In this document: positions 38,036 through 51,403 of the stretch, in pieces | Layout of the letters: every line of letters begins with the position of its first letter | Position numbering within the stretch: the first letter of the stretch is position 1 | Source: Ptiloglossa arizonensis | Lineage: Eukaryota > Arthropoda > Insecta > Hymenoptera > Colletidae | Assembly (NCBI RefSeq): GCF_051014685.1 | Contig: NW_027478396.1 | Location: 558,001-622,000 of the forward strand | Reading direction: 5' to 3' | DNA length: 64,000 nt | Notes under the pieces: model-generated | The model's database searches: none | Told to the model about the DNA's origin: nothing | The model's input: the letters and a program-made list of their open reading frames with translations, nothing else | Made by a program: the position numbers and the translations under genes

Positions 38036-40321
38036 TCTGAAAGTAGAAACTCGCCCGATGACAAAGATATGTGTGTTTTCCCCCTAGGCGTTTGTAGTTG
38101 TTGGTTTCGAGTATCAGACTCGCAAAAATTTTGATGGTTTCTCAACCATTCCTTATCTTCAAACTCCCATATCTCGCGAACGGATTGACGAACTCGAGAA
38201 CTTCCTATTGCATCTGAAAGCAGAAACTCGCCCGATTACAACGGTGTGTGTACTTTTCCCCTAGGCCATTCCAGTTGTTGGTTTCGACTATCAGACCAGC
38301 GAAAATTTTGATGGTTTCTCATGCATTCCTTAACTTCAAACTTCCATATCTCGCGAACGGATTGACGAACTCGAGAATTTCCTATTGCATCTGACAGAAG
38401 AAACTCGCCCGATTACAACGATATGTGTATTTTTGCCCTAGGCCATAGTAGTTATTGGATGCGAGTATCAGACTTGCGAAAATTTTGATGATTTCTCAAC
38501 CATTCCTTAACTTCAAAATGCCATACCTCGCGAACGCATAGACGAACTCCAGAAATTCCTGTTGCATGTGAAAATAGAATCTCGCCCGATTACAATGGTA
38601 TGTGTATTTTTCCCCTAGGCATTTGTAGTTGTTGGTTTCGAGTATCAGACTTGCGAAAATTTTGATGGTTTCTCAACCATTCCTTAACTTCAAACTCCCA
38701 TATCTCGCGAACGGATTGACGAACTCGAGAAATTCCTGTTGCATCTGAAAGTAGAAACTCGCCCGATTACAACGGCATGTGTATTTTTCCCCTAGGCCAT
38801 TGTAGTTATTGGTTTCGAGTATCAGACTTGCGAAAATTTTGCTGGTTTCTCAACCATTCCTTGAGCTCAAACTCCCATTTCTCGCGAACGGATTGACGAA
38901 CTCGAGAAATTCCTGTTGCATCTGAAAGTAGAAACTCGACCGATTACAATGGTACGTGTACTTTTCCCCTAGGCCATTCCAGTTATTGGTTTCGAGTATC
39001 AGACCAGCGAAAATTTTGATGATTTCTCAAGCATTCCTTAACTTCAAACTTCCATATCTCGCGAACGGATTGACGAACTCGAGAATTTCCTATTACATCT
39101 GAATGCAGAAACTCGCCCGATTACAACGGTATGTGTACTTTTGCCCTAGGCCATAGTAGTTATTGATTTCAAGTATCAGACTTGCGAAAATTGTGATGGT
39201 TTCTCAACCATTCCTTAACTTCAAACTCCCATATCTCGCGAACGGATTGACGAACTCGAGAAATTCCTGTTGCATGTGAAAATAGAATCTCGCCCGATTA
39301 CAATGGTATGTGTATTTTTCCCCTAGGCATTTGTAGTTGTTGGTTTCGAGTATCAGACTTGCGAAAATTTTGATGGTTTCTCAACCATTCCTTAACTTCA
39401 AACTCCCATATCTCGCGAACGGATTGACGAACTCGAGAAATTCCTGTTGCATCTGAAAGTAGAAACTCGCCCGATTACAACGGCATGTGTATTTTTCCCC
39501 TAGGCCTTTGTAGTTATTGGTTTCGAGTATCAGATTTGCGAAAATTTTGATGGTTTCTCAACCATTCCTTATTTTCACACTTCCATATCTCGCGAACGGA
39601 TTGACGAACTCGAGAATTTCCTGTTGCATCTGAAAGCAGAAACTCGCTCGATTACAACGGTGTGTGTATTTTTCCTCTAGGCCATTCCAGTTGTTGGTTT
39701 CGAGTATCAGACCAGCGAAAATTTTGATGGTTTCTCATCCATTCCTTAACTCCCAACTCCCATATCTCGCGAACGGATTGACGAACTCGAGAATTTCCTA
39801 TTGCATCTGAAAGCAGAAACTCGCCCGATTACAACGGTATGTGTATTTTTCCCCTAGGCCATAGTAGTTATTGATTTCAAGTATCAGACTTGCGAAAATT
39901 GTGATGGTTTCTCAACCATTCCTTAACTTCAAACTCCCATATCTCGCGAACGGATTGACGAACTCGAGAAATTCCTGTTGCATCTGAAAGTAGAAACTCG
40001 CCCGATTACAAAGATATGTGTGTTTTCCCCCTAGGCCTTTGTAGTTGTTGGTTTCGAGTATCAGACCAGCGAAAATTTTGATTGTTTCTCAACCATTCCT
40101 TAACTTCAAACTCCCATATCCCGCGAACGGATTGACGAACTCGTGAAATTCCTGTTGCATGTGAAAGTAGAAAGTCGCCCGATTACAACGGTATGTGTAT
40201 TTTTCTCCTAGGCCTTTGTAGTTATTGGTTTCGAGTATCAGACTTGCGAAAATTTTGATGGTTTCTCAACCATTCCTTATATTCACACTTCCATATCTCG
40301 CAAACGGATTGACGAACTCGA

Positions 40322-42640
40322 GAATTTCCTGTTGCATCTGAAAGTAGAAACTCGCCCGATTACAACGGCATGTGTATTTTTCCCCTAGGCCATTGTAGAT
40401 ATTGGTTTCGAGTATCAGACTTGCGAAAATTTTGCTGGTTTCTCAACCATTCCTTGACCTCAAACTCCCATTTCTCGCGAACGGATTGACGAACTCGAGA
40501 AATTCCTGTTGCATCTGAAAGTAGAAACTCGACCGATTACAATGGTACGTGTACTTTTCCCCTAGGCCATTCCAGTTATTCGTTTCGAGTATCAGACCAG
40601 CGAAAATTTTGATGATTTCTCAAGCATTCCTTAACTTCAAACTTCCATATCTCGCGAACGGATTGACGAACTCGAGAATTTCCTATTACATCTGAATGCA
40701 GAAACTCGCCCGATTACAACGGTATGTGTACTTTTGCCCTAGGCCATAGTAGTTGTTGGTTTCGAGTAACAGACTTGCGAAAATTGTGATGGTTTCTCAA
40801 CCATTCCTTAACTTCAAACTCCCAAATCTCGCGAACGGATTGACGAACTCGAGAAATTCCTGTTGCATCTGAAAGTAGAAACTCGCCCGATGACAAAGAT
40901 ATGTGTGTCTTCCCCCTAGGCGTTTGTAGTTGTTGGTTTCGAGTATCAGACTTGCGAAAATTTTGATGGTTTCTCAACCATTCCTTAACTTCAAACTCCC
41001 ATATCTCGCGAACGGATTGACGAACTCGAGAACTTCCTATTGCATCTGAATGCAGAAACTCGCCCGATTACAACGGTGTGTGTACTTTTCCCCTAGGCCA
41101 TTCCAGTTGTTGGTTTCGAGTATCAGATCAGCGAAAATTTTGACGGTTTCTCAAGCATTCCTTAACTTCAAACTTCCATATCTCGCGAACGGATTGACGA
41201 ACTCGAGAATTTCCTATTGCATCTGAATGCAGAAACTCGCCCGATTACAACGGTATGTGTACTTTTGCCCTAGGCCATAGTAGTTGTTGGTTTCGAGTAT
41301 CAGACCATCGAAAATTTTTATGGTTTCTCATGCATTCCTTAACTTCAAACTTCCATATCTCGCGAACGGATTGACGAACTCGAGAATTTCCTATTGCATC
41401 TGACAGCAGAAACTCGCACGATTACAACGGTATGTGTATTTTTGCCCTAGGCCATAGTAGTTATTGGATGCGAGTATCTGACTTGCGAAAATTTTGATGA
41501 TTTCTCAACCATTCCTTAACTTCAAACTCCCATATCTCGCGAACGGATTGACGAACTCGAGAATTTCCTGTTGCATCTGAAAGCAGAAACTCGCTCGATT
41601 ACAACGGTGTGTGTACTTTTCCTCTAGCCCATTCCAGTTGTTGGTTTCGAGTATCAGACCAGCGAAAATTTTGATGGTTTCTCATCCATTCCTTAACTTC
41701 CAACTCCCATATCTCGCGAACGGATTGACGAACTCGAGAATTTCCTATTGCATCTGAAAGCAGAAACTCGCCCGATTACAACGGTATGTGTATTTTTCCC
41801 CTAGGCCATAGTAGTTATTGATTTCAAGTATCAGACTTGCGAAAATTGTGATGGTTTCTCAACCATTCCTTAACTTCAAACTCCCATATCTCGCGAACGG
41901 ATTGACGAACTCGAGAAATTACTGTTGCATCTGAAAGTAGAAACTCGCCCGATTACAAAGATATGTGTGTTTTCCCCCTAGGCCTTTGTAGTTGTTGGTT
42001 TCGAGTATCAGACCAGCGAAAATTTTGATTGTTTCTCAACCATTCCTTAACTTCAAACTCCCATATCCCGCGAACGGATTGACGAACTCGAGAAATTCCT
42101 GTTGCATCTGAAAGTAGAAACTCGCCCGATTACAACGGCATGTGTATTTTTCCCCTAGGCCATTGTAGTTATTGGTTTCGAGTATCAGACTTGCGAAAAT
42201 TTTGCTGGTTTCTCAACCATTCCTTGACCTCAAACTCCCATTTCTCGCGAACGGATTGACGAACTCGAGAAATTCCTGTTGCATCTGAAAGTAGAAACTC
42301 GACCGATTACAATGGTACGTGTACTTTTCCCCTAGGCCATTCCAGTTATTGGTTTCGAGTATCAGACCAGCGAAAATTTTGATGATTTCTCAAGCATTCC
42401 TTAACTTCAAACTTCCATATCTCGCGAACGGATTGACGAACTCGAGAATTTCCTATTACATCTGAATGCAGAAACTCGCCCGATTACAACGGTATGTGTA
42501 CTTTTGCCCTAGGCCATAGTAGTTGTTGCTTTCGAGTATCAGACCATCGAAAATTTTTATGGTTTCTCGTGCATTCCTTAACTTCAAACTTCCATATCTC
42601 GCGAACGGATTGACGAACTCGAGAATTTCCTATTGCATCT
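40322..42640 (+). repeat. 15-monomer-offset segment, copy 1 (2,655 bp)
   Basis: About 2.3 kb matching 42,977-45,295 at exactly 2,655 bp (for example TAGATATTGG at 40,396 and 43,051, CCCAAATCTCGCG at 40,821 and 43,476). By eye only about half a dozen substitutions separate them, such as GACGGTTTC/GATGGTTTC near 41,146, TATCTGAC/TATCAGAC near 41,478, CTCTAGCCC/CTCTAGGCC near 41,630 and AATTACTG/AATTCCTG near 41,930. Confidence 0.9.
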
Positions 42641-42976
42641 GAAAGCAGAAACTCGCCCGATTACAACGGTATGTGTATTTTTCCCCTAGGCCATAGTAGT
42701 TATTGATTTCAAGTATCAGACTTGCGAAAATTGTGATGGTTTCTCAACCATTCCTTAACTTCAAACTCCCATATCTCGCGAACGGATTGACGAACTCGAG
42801 AAATTCCTGTTGCATCTGAAAGTAGAAACTCGCCCGATTACAAAGATATGTGTGTTTTCCCCCTAGGCCTTTGTAGTTGTTGGTTTCGAGTATCAGACCA
42901 GCGAAAATTTTGATTGTTTCTCAACCATTCCTTAACTTCAAACTCCCATATCCCGCGAACGGATTGACGAACTCGA

Positions 42977-45295
42977 GAATTTCCTGTTGCATCTGAAAGT
43001 AGAAACTCGCCCGATTACAACGGCATGTGTATTTTTCCCCTAGGCCATTGTAGATATTGGTTTCGAGTATCAGACTTGCGAAAATTTTGCTGGTTTCTCA
43101 ACCATTCCTTGACCTCAAACTCCCATTTCTCGCGAACGGATTGACGAACTCGAGAAATTCCTGTTGCATCTGAAAGTAGAAACTCGACCGATTACAATGG
43201 TACGTGTACTTTTCCCCTAGGCCATTCCAGTTATTCGTTTCGAGTATCAGACCAGCGAAAATTTTGATGATTTCTCAAGCATTCCTTAACTTCAAACTTC
43301 CATATCTCGCGAACGGATTGACGAACTCGAGAATTTCCTATTACATCTGAATGCAGAAACTCGCCCGATTACAACGGTATGTGTACTTTTGCCCTAGGCC
43401 ATAGTAGTTGTTGGTTTCGAGTAACAGACTTGCGAAAATTGTGATGGTTTCTCAACCATTCCTTAACTTCAAACTCCCAAATCTCGCGAACGGATTGACG
43501 AACTCGAGAAATTCCTGTTGCATCTGAAAGTAGAAACTCGCCCGATGACAAAGATATGTGTGTCTTCCCCCTAGGCGTTTGTAGTTGTTGGTTTCGAGTA
43601 TCAGACTTGCGAAAATTTTGATGGTTTCTCAACCATTCCTTAACTTCAAACTCCCATATCTCGCGAACGGATTGACGAACTCGAGAACTTCCTATTGCAT
43701 CTGAATGCAGAAACTCGCCCGATTACAACGGTGTGTGTACTTTTCCCCTAGGCCATTCCAGTTGTTGGTTTCGAGTATCAGATCAGCGAAAATTTTGATG
43801 GTTTCTCAAGCATTCCTTAACTTCAAACTTCCATATCTCGCGAACGGATTGACGAACTCGAGAATTTCCTATTGCATCTGAATGCAGAAACTCGCCCGAT
43901 TACAACGGTATGTGTACTTTTGCCCTAGGCCATAGTAGTTGTTGGTTTCGAGTATCAGACCATCGAAAATTTTTATGGTTTCTCATGCATTCCTTAACTT
44001 CAAACTTCCATATCTCGCGAACGGATTGACGAACTCGAGAATTTCCTATTGCATCTGACAGCAGAAACTCGCACGATTACAACGGTATGTGTATTTTTGC
44101 CCTAGGCCATAGTAGTTATTGGATGCGAGTATCAGACTTGCGAAAATTTTGATGATTTCTCAACCATTCCTTAACTTCAAACTCCCATATCTCGCGAACG
44201 GATTGACGAACTCGAGAATTTCCTGTTGCATCTGAAAGCAGAAACTCGCTCGATTACAACGGTGTGTGTACTTTTCCTCTAGGCCATTCCAGTTGTTGGT
44301 TTCGAGTATCAGACCAGCGAAAATTTTGATGGTTTCTCATCCATTCCTTAACTTCCAACTCCCATATCTCGCGAACGGATTGACGAACTCGAGAATTTCC
44401 TATTGCATCTGAAAGCAGAAACTCGCCCGATTACAACGGTATGTGTATTTTTCCCCTAGGCCATAGTAGTTATTGATTTCAAGTATCAGACTTGCGAAAA
44501 TTGTGATGGTTTCTCAACCATTCCTTAACTTCAAACTCCCATATCTCGCGAACGGATTGACGAACTCGAGAAATTCCTGTTGCATCTGAAAGTAGAAACT
44601 CGCCCGATTACAAAGATATGTGTGTTTTCCCCCTAGGCCTTTGTAGTTGTTGGTTTCGAGTATCAGACCAGCGAAAATTTTGATTGTTTCTCAACCATTC
44701 CTTAACTTCAAACTCCCATATCCCGCGAACGGATTGACGAACTCGAGAAATTCCTGTTGCATCTGAAAGTAGAAACTCGCCCGATTACAACGGCATGTGT
44801 ATTTTTCCCCTAGGCCATTGTAGTTATTGGTTTCGAGTATCAGACTTGCGAAAATTTTGCTGGTTTCTCAACCATTCCTTGACCCCAAACTCCCATTTCT
44901 CGCGAACGGATTGACGAACTCGAGAAATTCCTGTTGCATCTGAAAGTAGAAACTCGACCGATTACAATGGTACGTGTACTTTTCCCCTAGGCCATTCCAG
45001 TTATTGGTTTCGAGTATCAGACCAGCGAAAATTTTGATGATTTCTCAAGCATTCCTTAACTTCAAACTTCCATATCTCGCGAACGGATTGACGAACTCGA
45101 GAATTTCCTATTACATCTGAATGCAGAAACTCGCCCGATTACAACGGTATGTGTACTTTTGCCCTAGGCCATAGTAGTTGTTGCTTTCGAGTATCAGACC
45201 ATCGAAAAATTTTATGGTTTCTCGTGCATTCCTTAACTTCAAACTTCCATATCTCGCGAACGGATTGACGAACTCGAGAATTTCCTATTGCATCT
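42977..45295 (+). repeat. 15-monomer-offset segment, copy 2
   Basis: Partner of 40,322-42,640. Identity ends at about 45,295, where GACAGCAGGAACTCGCACG replaces GAAAGCAGAAACTCGCCCG. This copy overlaps the start of the 8-monomer series and of the 7,965-bp segmental copy, so events are nested. Confidence 0.9.
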
Positions 45296-47825
45296 GACAG
45301 CAGGAACTCGCACGATTACAAAGGTATGTGTATTTTTGCCCTAGGCCATAGTAGTTATTGGATGCGAGTATCAGACTTGCGAAAATTTTGATGATTTCTC
45401 AACCATTCCTTAACTTCAAACTCCCATATCTCGCGAACGGATTGACGAACTCGAGAAATTCCTGTTGCATCTGAAAGTAGAAACTCGCCCGATTACAACG
45501 GCATGTGTATTTTTCCCCTAGGCCATTGTAGTTATTGGTTTCGAGTATCAGATTTGCGAAAATTTTGATGGTTTCTCAACCATTCCTTATTTTCACACTT
45601 CCATATCTCGCGAACGGATTGACGAACTCGAGAATTTCCTGTTGCATCTGAAAGCAGAAACTCGCTCGATTACAACGGTGTGTGTACTTTTCCTCTAGGC
45701 CATTCCAGTTGTTGGTTTCGAGTATCAGACCAGCGAAAATTTTGATGGTTTCTCATCCATTCCTTAACTTCCAACTCCCATATCTCGCGAACGGATTGAC
45801 GAACTCGAGAATTTCCTATTGCATCTGAAAGCAGAAACTTGCCCGATTACAACGGTATGTGTATTTTTCCCCTAGGCCATAGTAGTTATTGATTTCAAGT
45901 ATCAGACTTGCGAAAATTGTGATGGTTTCTCAACCATTCCTTAACTTCAAACTCCCATATCTCGCGAACGGATTGACGAACTCGAGAAATTCCTGTTGCA
46001 TCTGAAAGTAGAAACTCGCCCGATTACAAAGATATGTGTGTTTTCCCCCTAGGCCTTTGTAGTTGTTGGTTTCGAGTATCAGACCAGCGAAAATTTTGAT
46101 TGTTTCTCAACCATTCCTTAACTTCAAACTCCCATATGCCGCGAACGGATTGACGAACTCGAGAAATTCCTGTTGCATCTGAAAGTAGAAACTCGCCCGA
46201 TTACACCGGAATGTGTATTTTTCCCCTAGGCCATTGTAGTTATTGGTTTCGAGTATCAGACTTGCGAAAATTTTGCTGGTTTCTCAACCATTCCTTGACC
46301 TCAAACTCCCATTTCTCGCGAACGGATTGACGAACTCGAGAAATTCCTGTTGCATCTGAAAGTAGAAACTCGACCGATTACAATGGTACGTGTACTTTTC
46401 CCCTAGGCCATTCCAGTTATTGGTTTCGAGTATCAGACCAGCGAAAATTTTGATGATTTCTCAAGCATTCCTTAACTTCAAACTTCCATATCTCGCGAAC
46501 GGATTGACGAACTCGAGAATTTCCTATTACATCTGAATGCAGAAACTCGCCCGTTTACAACGGTATGTGTACTTTTGCCCTAGGCCATAGTAGTTGTTGC
46601 TTTCGAGTATCAGACCATCGAAAATTTTTATGGTTTCTCGTGCATTCCTTAACTTCAAACTTCCATATCTCGCGAACGGATTGACGAACTCGAGAATTTC
46701 CTATTGCATCTGACAGCAGGAACTCGCACGATTACAAAGGTATGTGTATTTTTGCCCTAGGCCATAGTAGTTATTGGATGCGAGTATCAGACTTGCGAAA
46801 ATTTTGATGATTTCTCAACCATTCCTTAACTTCAAACTCCCATATCTCGCGAACGGATTGACGAACTCGAGAAATTCCTGTTGCATCTGAAAGTAGAAAC
46901 TCGCCCGATTACAACGGCATGTGTATTTTTCCCCTAGGCCATTGTAGTTATTGGTTTCGAGTATCAGATTTGCGAAAATTTTGATGGTTTCTCAACCATT
47001 CCTTATTTTCACACTTCCATATCTCGCGAACGGATTGACGAACTCGAGAATTTCCTGTTGCATCTGAAAGCAGAAACTCGCTCGATTACAACGGTGTGTG
47101 TACTTTTCCTCTAGGCCATTCCAGTTGTTGGTTTCGAGTATCAGACCAGCGAAAATTTTGATGGTTTCTCATCCATTCCTTAACTTCCAACTCCCATATC
47201 TCGCGAACGGATTGACGAACTCGAGAATTTCCTATTGCATCTGAAAGCAGAAACTTGCCCGATTACAACGGTGTGTGTATTTTTCCCCTAGGCCATAGTA
47301 GTTATTGATTTCAACTATCAGACTTGCGAAAATTGTGATGGTTTCTCAACCATTCCTTAACTTCAAACTCCCATATCTCGCGAACGGATTGACGAACTCG
47401 AGAAATTCCTGTTGCATCTGAAAGTAGAAACTCGCCCGATTACAAAGATATGTGTATTTTTCTCCTAGGCCTTTGTAGTTATTGGTTTCGAGTATCAGAC
47501 TTGCGAAAATTTTGATGGTTTCTCAACCATTCCTTATATTCACACTTCCATATCTCGCAAACGGATTGACGAACTCGAGAATTTCCTGTTGCATCTGAAA
47601 GTAGAAACTCGCCCGATTACAACGGCATGTGTATTTTTCCCCTAGGCCATTGTAGTTATTGGTTTCGAGTATCAGACTTGCGAAAATTTTGCTGGTTTCT
47701 CAACCATTCCTTGACCTCAAACTCCCATTTCTCGCGAACGGATTGACGAACTCGAGAAATTCCTGTTGCATCTGAAAGTAGAAACTCGACCGATTACAAT
47801 GGTACGTGTACTTTTCCCCTAGGCC
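43439..47825 (+). repeat. Segmental duplication, copy 1 (offset 7,965 bp)
   Basis: About 4.4 kb matching 51,404-55,790 at exactly 7,965 bp (45 monomers). Anchor pairs are CCCAAATCTCG at 43,476/51,441, TTGACC at 44,879/52,844, CATATGCCGCG at 46,131/54,096, and TTGACC at 46,295/54,260 and 47,711/55,676. Confidence 0.92.
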
Positions 47826-48070
47826 ATTCCAGTTATTGGTTTCGAGTATCAGACCAGCGAAAATTTTGATGATTTCTCAAGCATTCCTTAACTTCAAACT
47901 TCCATATCTCGCGAACGGATTGACGAACTCGAGAATTTCCTATTACATCTGAATGCAGAAACTCGCCCGATTACAACGGTATGTGTACTTTTGCCCTAGG
48001 CCATAGTAGTTGTTGGTTTCGAGTAACAGACTTGCGAAAATTGTGATGGTTTCTCAACCATTCCTTAACT
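44240..48070 (+). repeat. Series of 8-monomer (1,416 bp) HOR units
   Basis: GAAACTCGCTCG occurs at 44,241, 45,657 and 47,073, each 1,416 bp apart. Matching marks at the same spacing are AGGAACTCGCACG at 45,302 and 46,718, and TTGACC at 44,879, 46,295 and 47,711. The third unit is cut short where sequence from the 43.4 kb region (AACAGACTTGCG, CCCAAATCTCG) replaces it after about 47,990. Confidence 0.88.
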
Positions 48071-48240
48071 TCAAACTCCCAAATCTCGCGAACGGATTGA
48101 CGAACTCGAGAAATTCCTGTTGCATCTGAAAGTAGAAACTCGCCCGATGACAAAGATATGTGTGTCTTCCCCCTAGGCGTTTGTAGTTGTTGGTTTCGAG
48201 TATCAGACTTGCGAAAATTTTGATGGTTTCTCAACCATTC
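47600..48240 (+). repeat. Leader segment shared with 57,689-58,329
   Basis: Three to four monomers immediately left of unit R copy 1 match the stretch left of unit R copy 2 at exactly 10,089 bp (57 monomers; CCCAAATCTCG at 48,078 and 58,167). One difference is GACCGATTAC against GACCAATTAC near 57,871. A few bases past 48,250 the two differ over about one monomer (CTCGCAAACGG...GCATGTGAAAG against CTCGCGAACGG...GCATCTGAATG) before matching again, which suggests local conversion. Confidence 0.85.
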
Positions 48241-48399
48241 CTTATATTCACACTTCCATATCTCGCAAACGGATTGACGAACTCGAGAAATTCCTGTTGC
48301 ATGTGAAAGTAGAAAGTCGCCCGATTACAACGGTATGTGTATTTTTCTCCTAGGCCTTTGTAGTTATTGGTTTCGAGTATCAGACTTGCGAAAATTTTG

Positions 48400-51300
48400 A
48401 TGATTTCTCAACCATTCCTTAACTTCAAACTCCCATATCTCGCGAACGGATTGACGAACTCGAGAAATTCCTGTTGCATCTGAAAGTAGAAACTCGCCCG
48501 ATTAGAACGGTATGTGAATTTTTCCCCTAGGCCATTGTAGTTATTGGATTCGAGTATCAGACTTGCGAAAATTTTGATGGTTTCTCAACCATTCCTTAAC
48601 TTCAAACTTCCATATCTCGCGAACGGATTGACGAACTCAAGAATTTCCTATTGCATCTGAATGCAGAAACTCGCCCGATTACAACGGTATGTGTATTTTT
48701 GCCCTAGGCCATAGTAGTTGTTGGTTTCGAGTATCAGACCAGCGAAAATTTTGATGGTTTCTCATGCATTCCTTAATTTCAAACTTCCATATCTCGCGAA
48801 CGGATTGACGAACTCTAGAATTTCCTATTGCATCTGACAGCAGAAACTCGCCCGATTACAATGGTATGTGTATGTTTCCCCTAGGCATTTGTAGTTATTG
48901 GTTTCAAGTATCAGACTTGCGAAAATTTTGATGGTTTCTCAACCATTCCTTATATTCACACTTCCATATCTCGCGAACGGATTGACGAACTCGAGAAATT
49001 CCTGTTGCATCTGAAAGTAGAAACTCGCCCGATTAGAACGGTATGTGAATTTTTCCCCTAGGCCATTGTAGTTATTGGATTCGAGTATCAGACTTGCGAA
49101 AATTTTGATGGTTTCTCAACCATTCCTTAACTTCAAACTCCGATATCTCGCGAACGGATTGACGAACTCGAGAAATTCCTGTTGCATCTGAAAGTAGAAA
49201 CTCGCCCGATTACAACGGTATGTGAATTTTTCCCCTAGGCCATTGTAGTTATTGGATTCGAGTATCAGACTTGCGAAAATGTTGATGATTTCTCAACCAT
49301 TCCTTAACTTCAAAGTCCCATATCTCGCGGACGGATTGACGAACTCGAGAAATTCCTGTTGCATGTGAAAGTAGAATGTCGCCCGATTACAACGGTATGT
49401 GTATTTTTCCCCTAGGCCTTTGAAGTTATTGGTTTCGAGTATCAGACTTGCGAAAATTTTGACGGTTTCTCAACCATTCCTTAACTTCAAACTCCCATAT
49501 CTCGCGAACGGATTGACGAACTCGAGAATTTCCTATTGCATCTGATAGCCGAAACTCGCCCGATTACAACGGTATGTGTATTTTTGCCTTAGGCCATAGT
49601 AGTTATTGTATTCGAGTATCAGACTTGCGAAAATTTTGATGATTTCTCAACCATTCCTTAACTTCAAACTGCCATATCTCGCGAACGCATTGACGAACTC
49701 GAGAAATTCCTGTTGCATGTGAAAGTAGAATCTCGCCCGATTAGAATGGTATGTGTATTTTTCCCGTAGGCATTTGTGGTTATTGGTATCGAGTATCAGG
49801 CTTGCGAAAATTTTGATGGTTTCTCAACCATTCCTTAACTTCAAACTCCCATATCCCGCGAACGGATTGACGAACTCGAGAAATTCCTGTTGCATGTGAA
49901 AGTAGAAAGTCGCCCGATTTCAACGGTATGTGTATCTTTCCCCTAGGCCTTTGTAGTTATTGGTTTCGAGTATCATACTTGCGAAAATTTTGATGGTTTC
50001 TCATGCATTCCTTAACTTCAAACTTCCATATCCCGCGAACGGATTGACGAACTCGAGAAATTCCGGTTGCATGTGAAAGTAGAAGGTCGCCCGATTACAA
50101 CGGTATGTGTATTTTTCCCCTAGGCCTTTGAAGTTATTGGTTTCGAGTATCAGACTTGCGAAAATTTTGATGGTTTCTCAACCATTCCTTATCTTCACAC
50201 TTCCATATCTCGCGAACGGATTGACGAACTCGAGAATTTCCTATTGCATCTGAAAGCACAAACTCGCCCGATTACAACGGTGTGTGTACTTTTCCCCTAG
50301 GCCATTCCAGTTGTTGGTTTGGAGTATCAGACTTGCGAAAATTTTGATGGTTTCTCATGCATTCCTTAACTTCACACTTCCATATCTCGCGAACGGATTG
50401 ACGAACTCGAGAATTTCCGATTGCATCTGGAAGCAGAAACTCGTCCGATTACAAAGGTATGTGTATTTCCACCCTAGGCCATTGTAGTTATTGGTTTCGA
50501 GTATCACACTTGCGAAAATTTTGATGGTTTCTCAACCATTCCTTAACTTCAAACTCCCATATCTCGCGAACGGATTGACGAACTCGAGAAATTCCTGTTG
50601 CATGTGAAAGTAGAAAGTCGCCCGATTTCAACGGTATGTGTATCTTTCCCCTAGGCCTTTGTAGTTATTGGTATCGAGTATCATACTTGCGAAAATTTTG
50701 ATGGTTTCACAACCATTCCTTATTTTCACACTTCCATATCTCCTGAACGGATTGAGGAACTCGAGAATTTCCTATTGCATCTGAAAGCAGAAACTCGCCC
50801 GATTACAACGGTGTGTGTACTTTTCCCCTAGGCCATTCCAGTTGTTGGTTTCGAGTATCAGACCAGCGAAAATTTTGATGGTTTCTCAAGCATTCCTTAA
50901 CTTCAAACTTCCATGTCTCGCGAACGGATTGACGAACTCGAGAGTTTCCTATTGCATCTGAATGCAGACACTCGCCCGATTACAACGGTATGTGTATTTT
51001 TGCCCTAGGCCATAGTAGTTGTTGGTTTCGAGTATCAGACCAGCGAAAATTTTGATGGTTTCTCATGCATTCCTTAACTTCAAACTTCCATATCTCGCGA
51101 ACGGATTGACGAACTCGAGAATTTCCTATTGCATCTGACAGCAGAAACTCGACCGATTACAATGGTATGTGTATTTTTCCCCTAGGCATTTGTAGTTATT
51201 GGTTTCGAGTATCAGACTTGCGAAAATTTTGATGGTTTCTCAACCATTTATTAACTTCAAACTCCCATATCTCGCGAACGGATTGAGGAACTCGAGAAAT

Positions 51301-51400
51301 TCCTGTTGCATGTGAAAGTAGAATCTCGCCCGATTAGAATGGTATGTGTATTTTTCCCGTAGGCATTTGTGGTTATTGGTATCGAGTATCAGGCTTGCGA
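48400..51400 (+). repeat. 17-monomer HOR unit R, copy 1
   Basis: Marked by CGATTAGAACGGTATGTGAAT (as two shorter words) at 48,501 and 49,032, GCGAAAATGTTGATG, TCTCGCGGACGG, GATAGCCGAAACTCG, TTTTTCCCGTAGG, AATTCCGGTTGC, GTTGGTTTGGAGTATC, CCGATTGCATCTGGAAG and ATCTCCTGAACGGATTGAGG. The same series in the same order recurs at 58.4 and 61.2 kb. The right edge is the junction at about 51,404. Confidence 0.92.
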
Positions 51401-51403
51401 AAA

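Noticed and set aside
40714..40977. Minus-strand 87-codon open frame repeated unchanged at 43,369, 47,971 and 58,060
   Set aside because: Identity across copies reflects copying of the DNA segments (offsets 2,655, 4,602 and 10,089 bp), not protein conservation. It is a repeat-derived frame on the reverse strand of the satellite.
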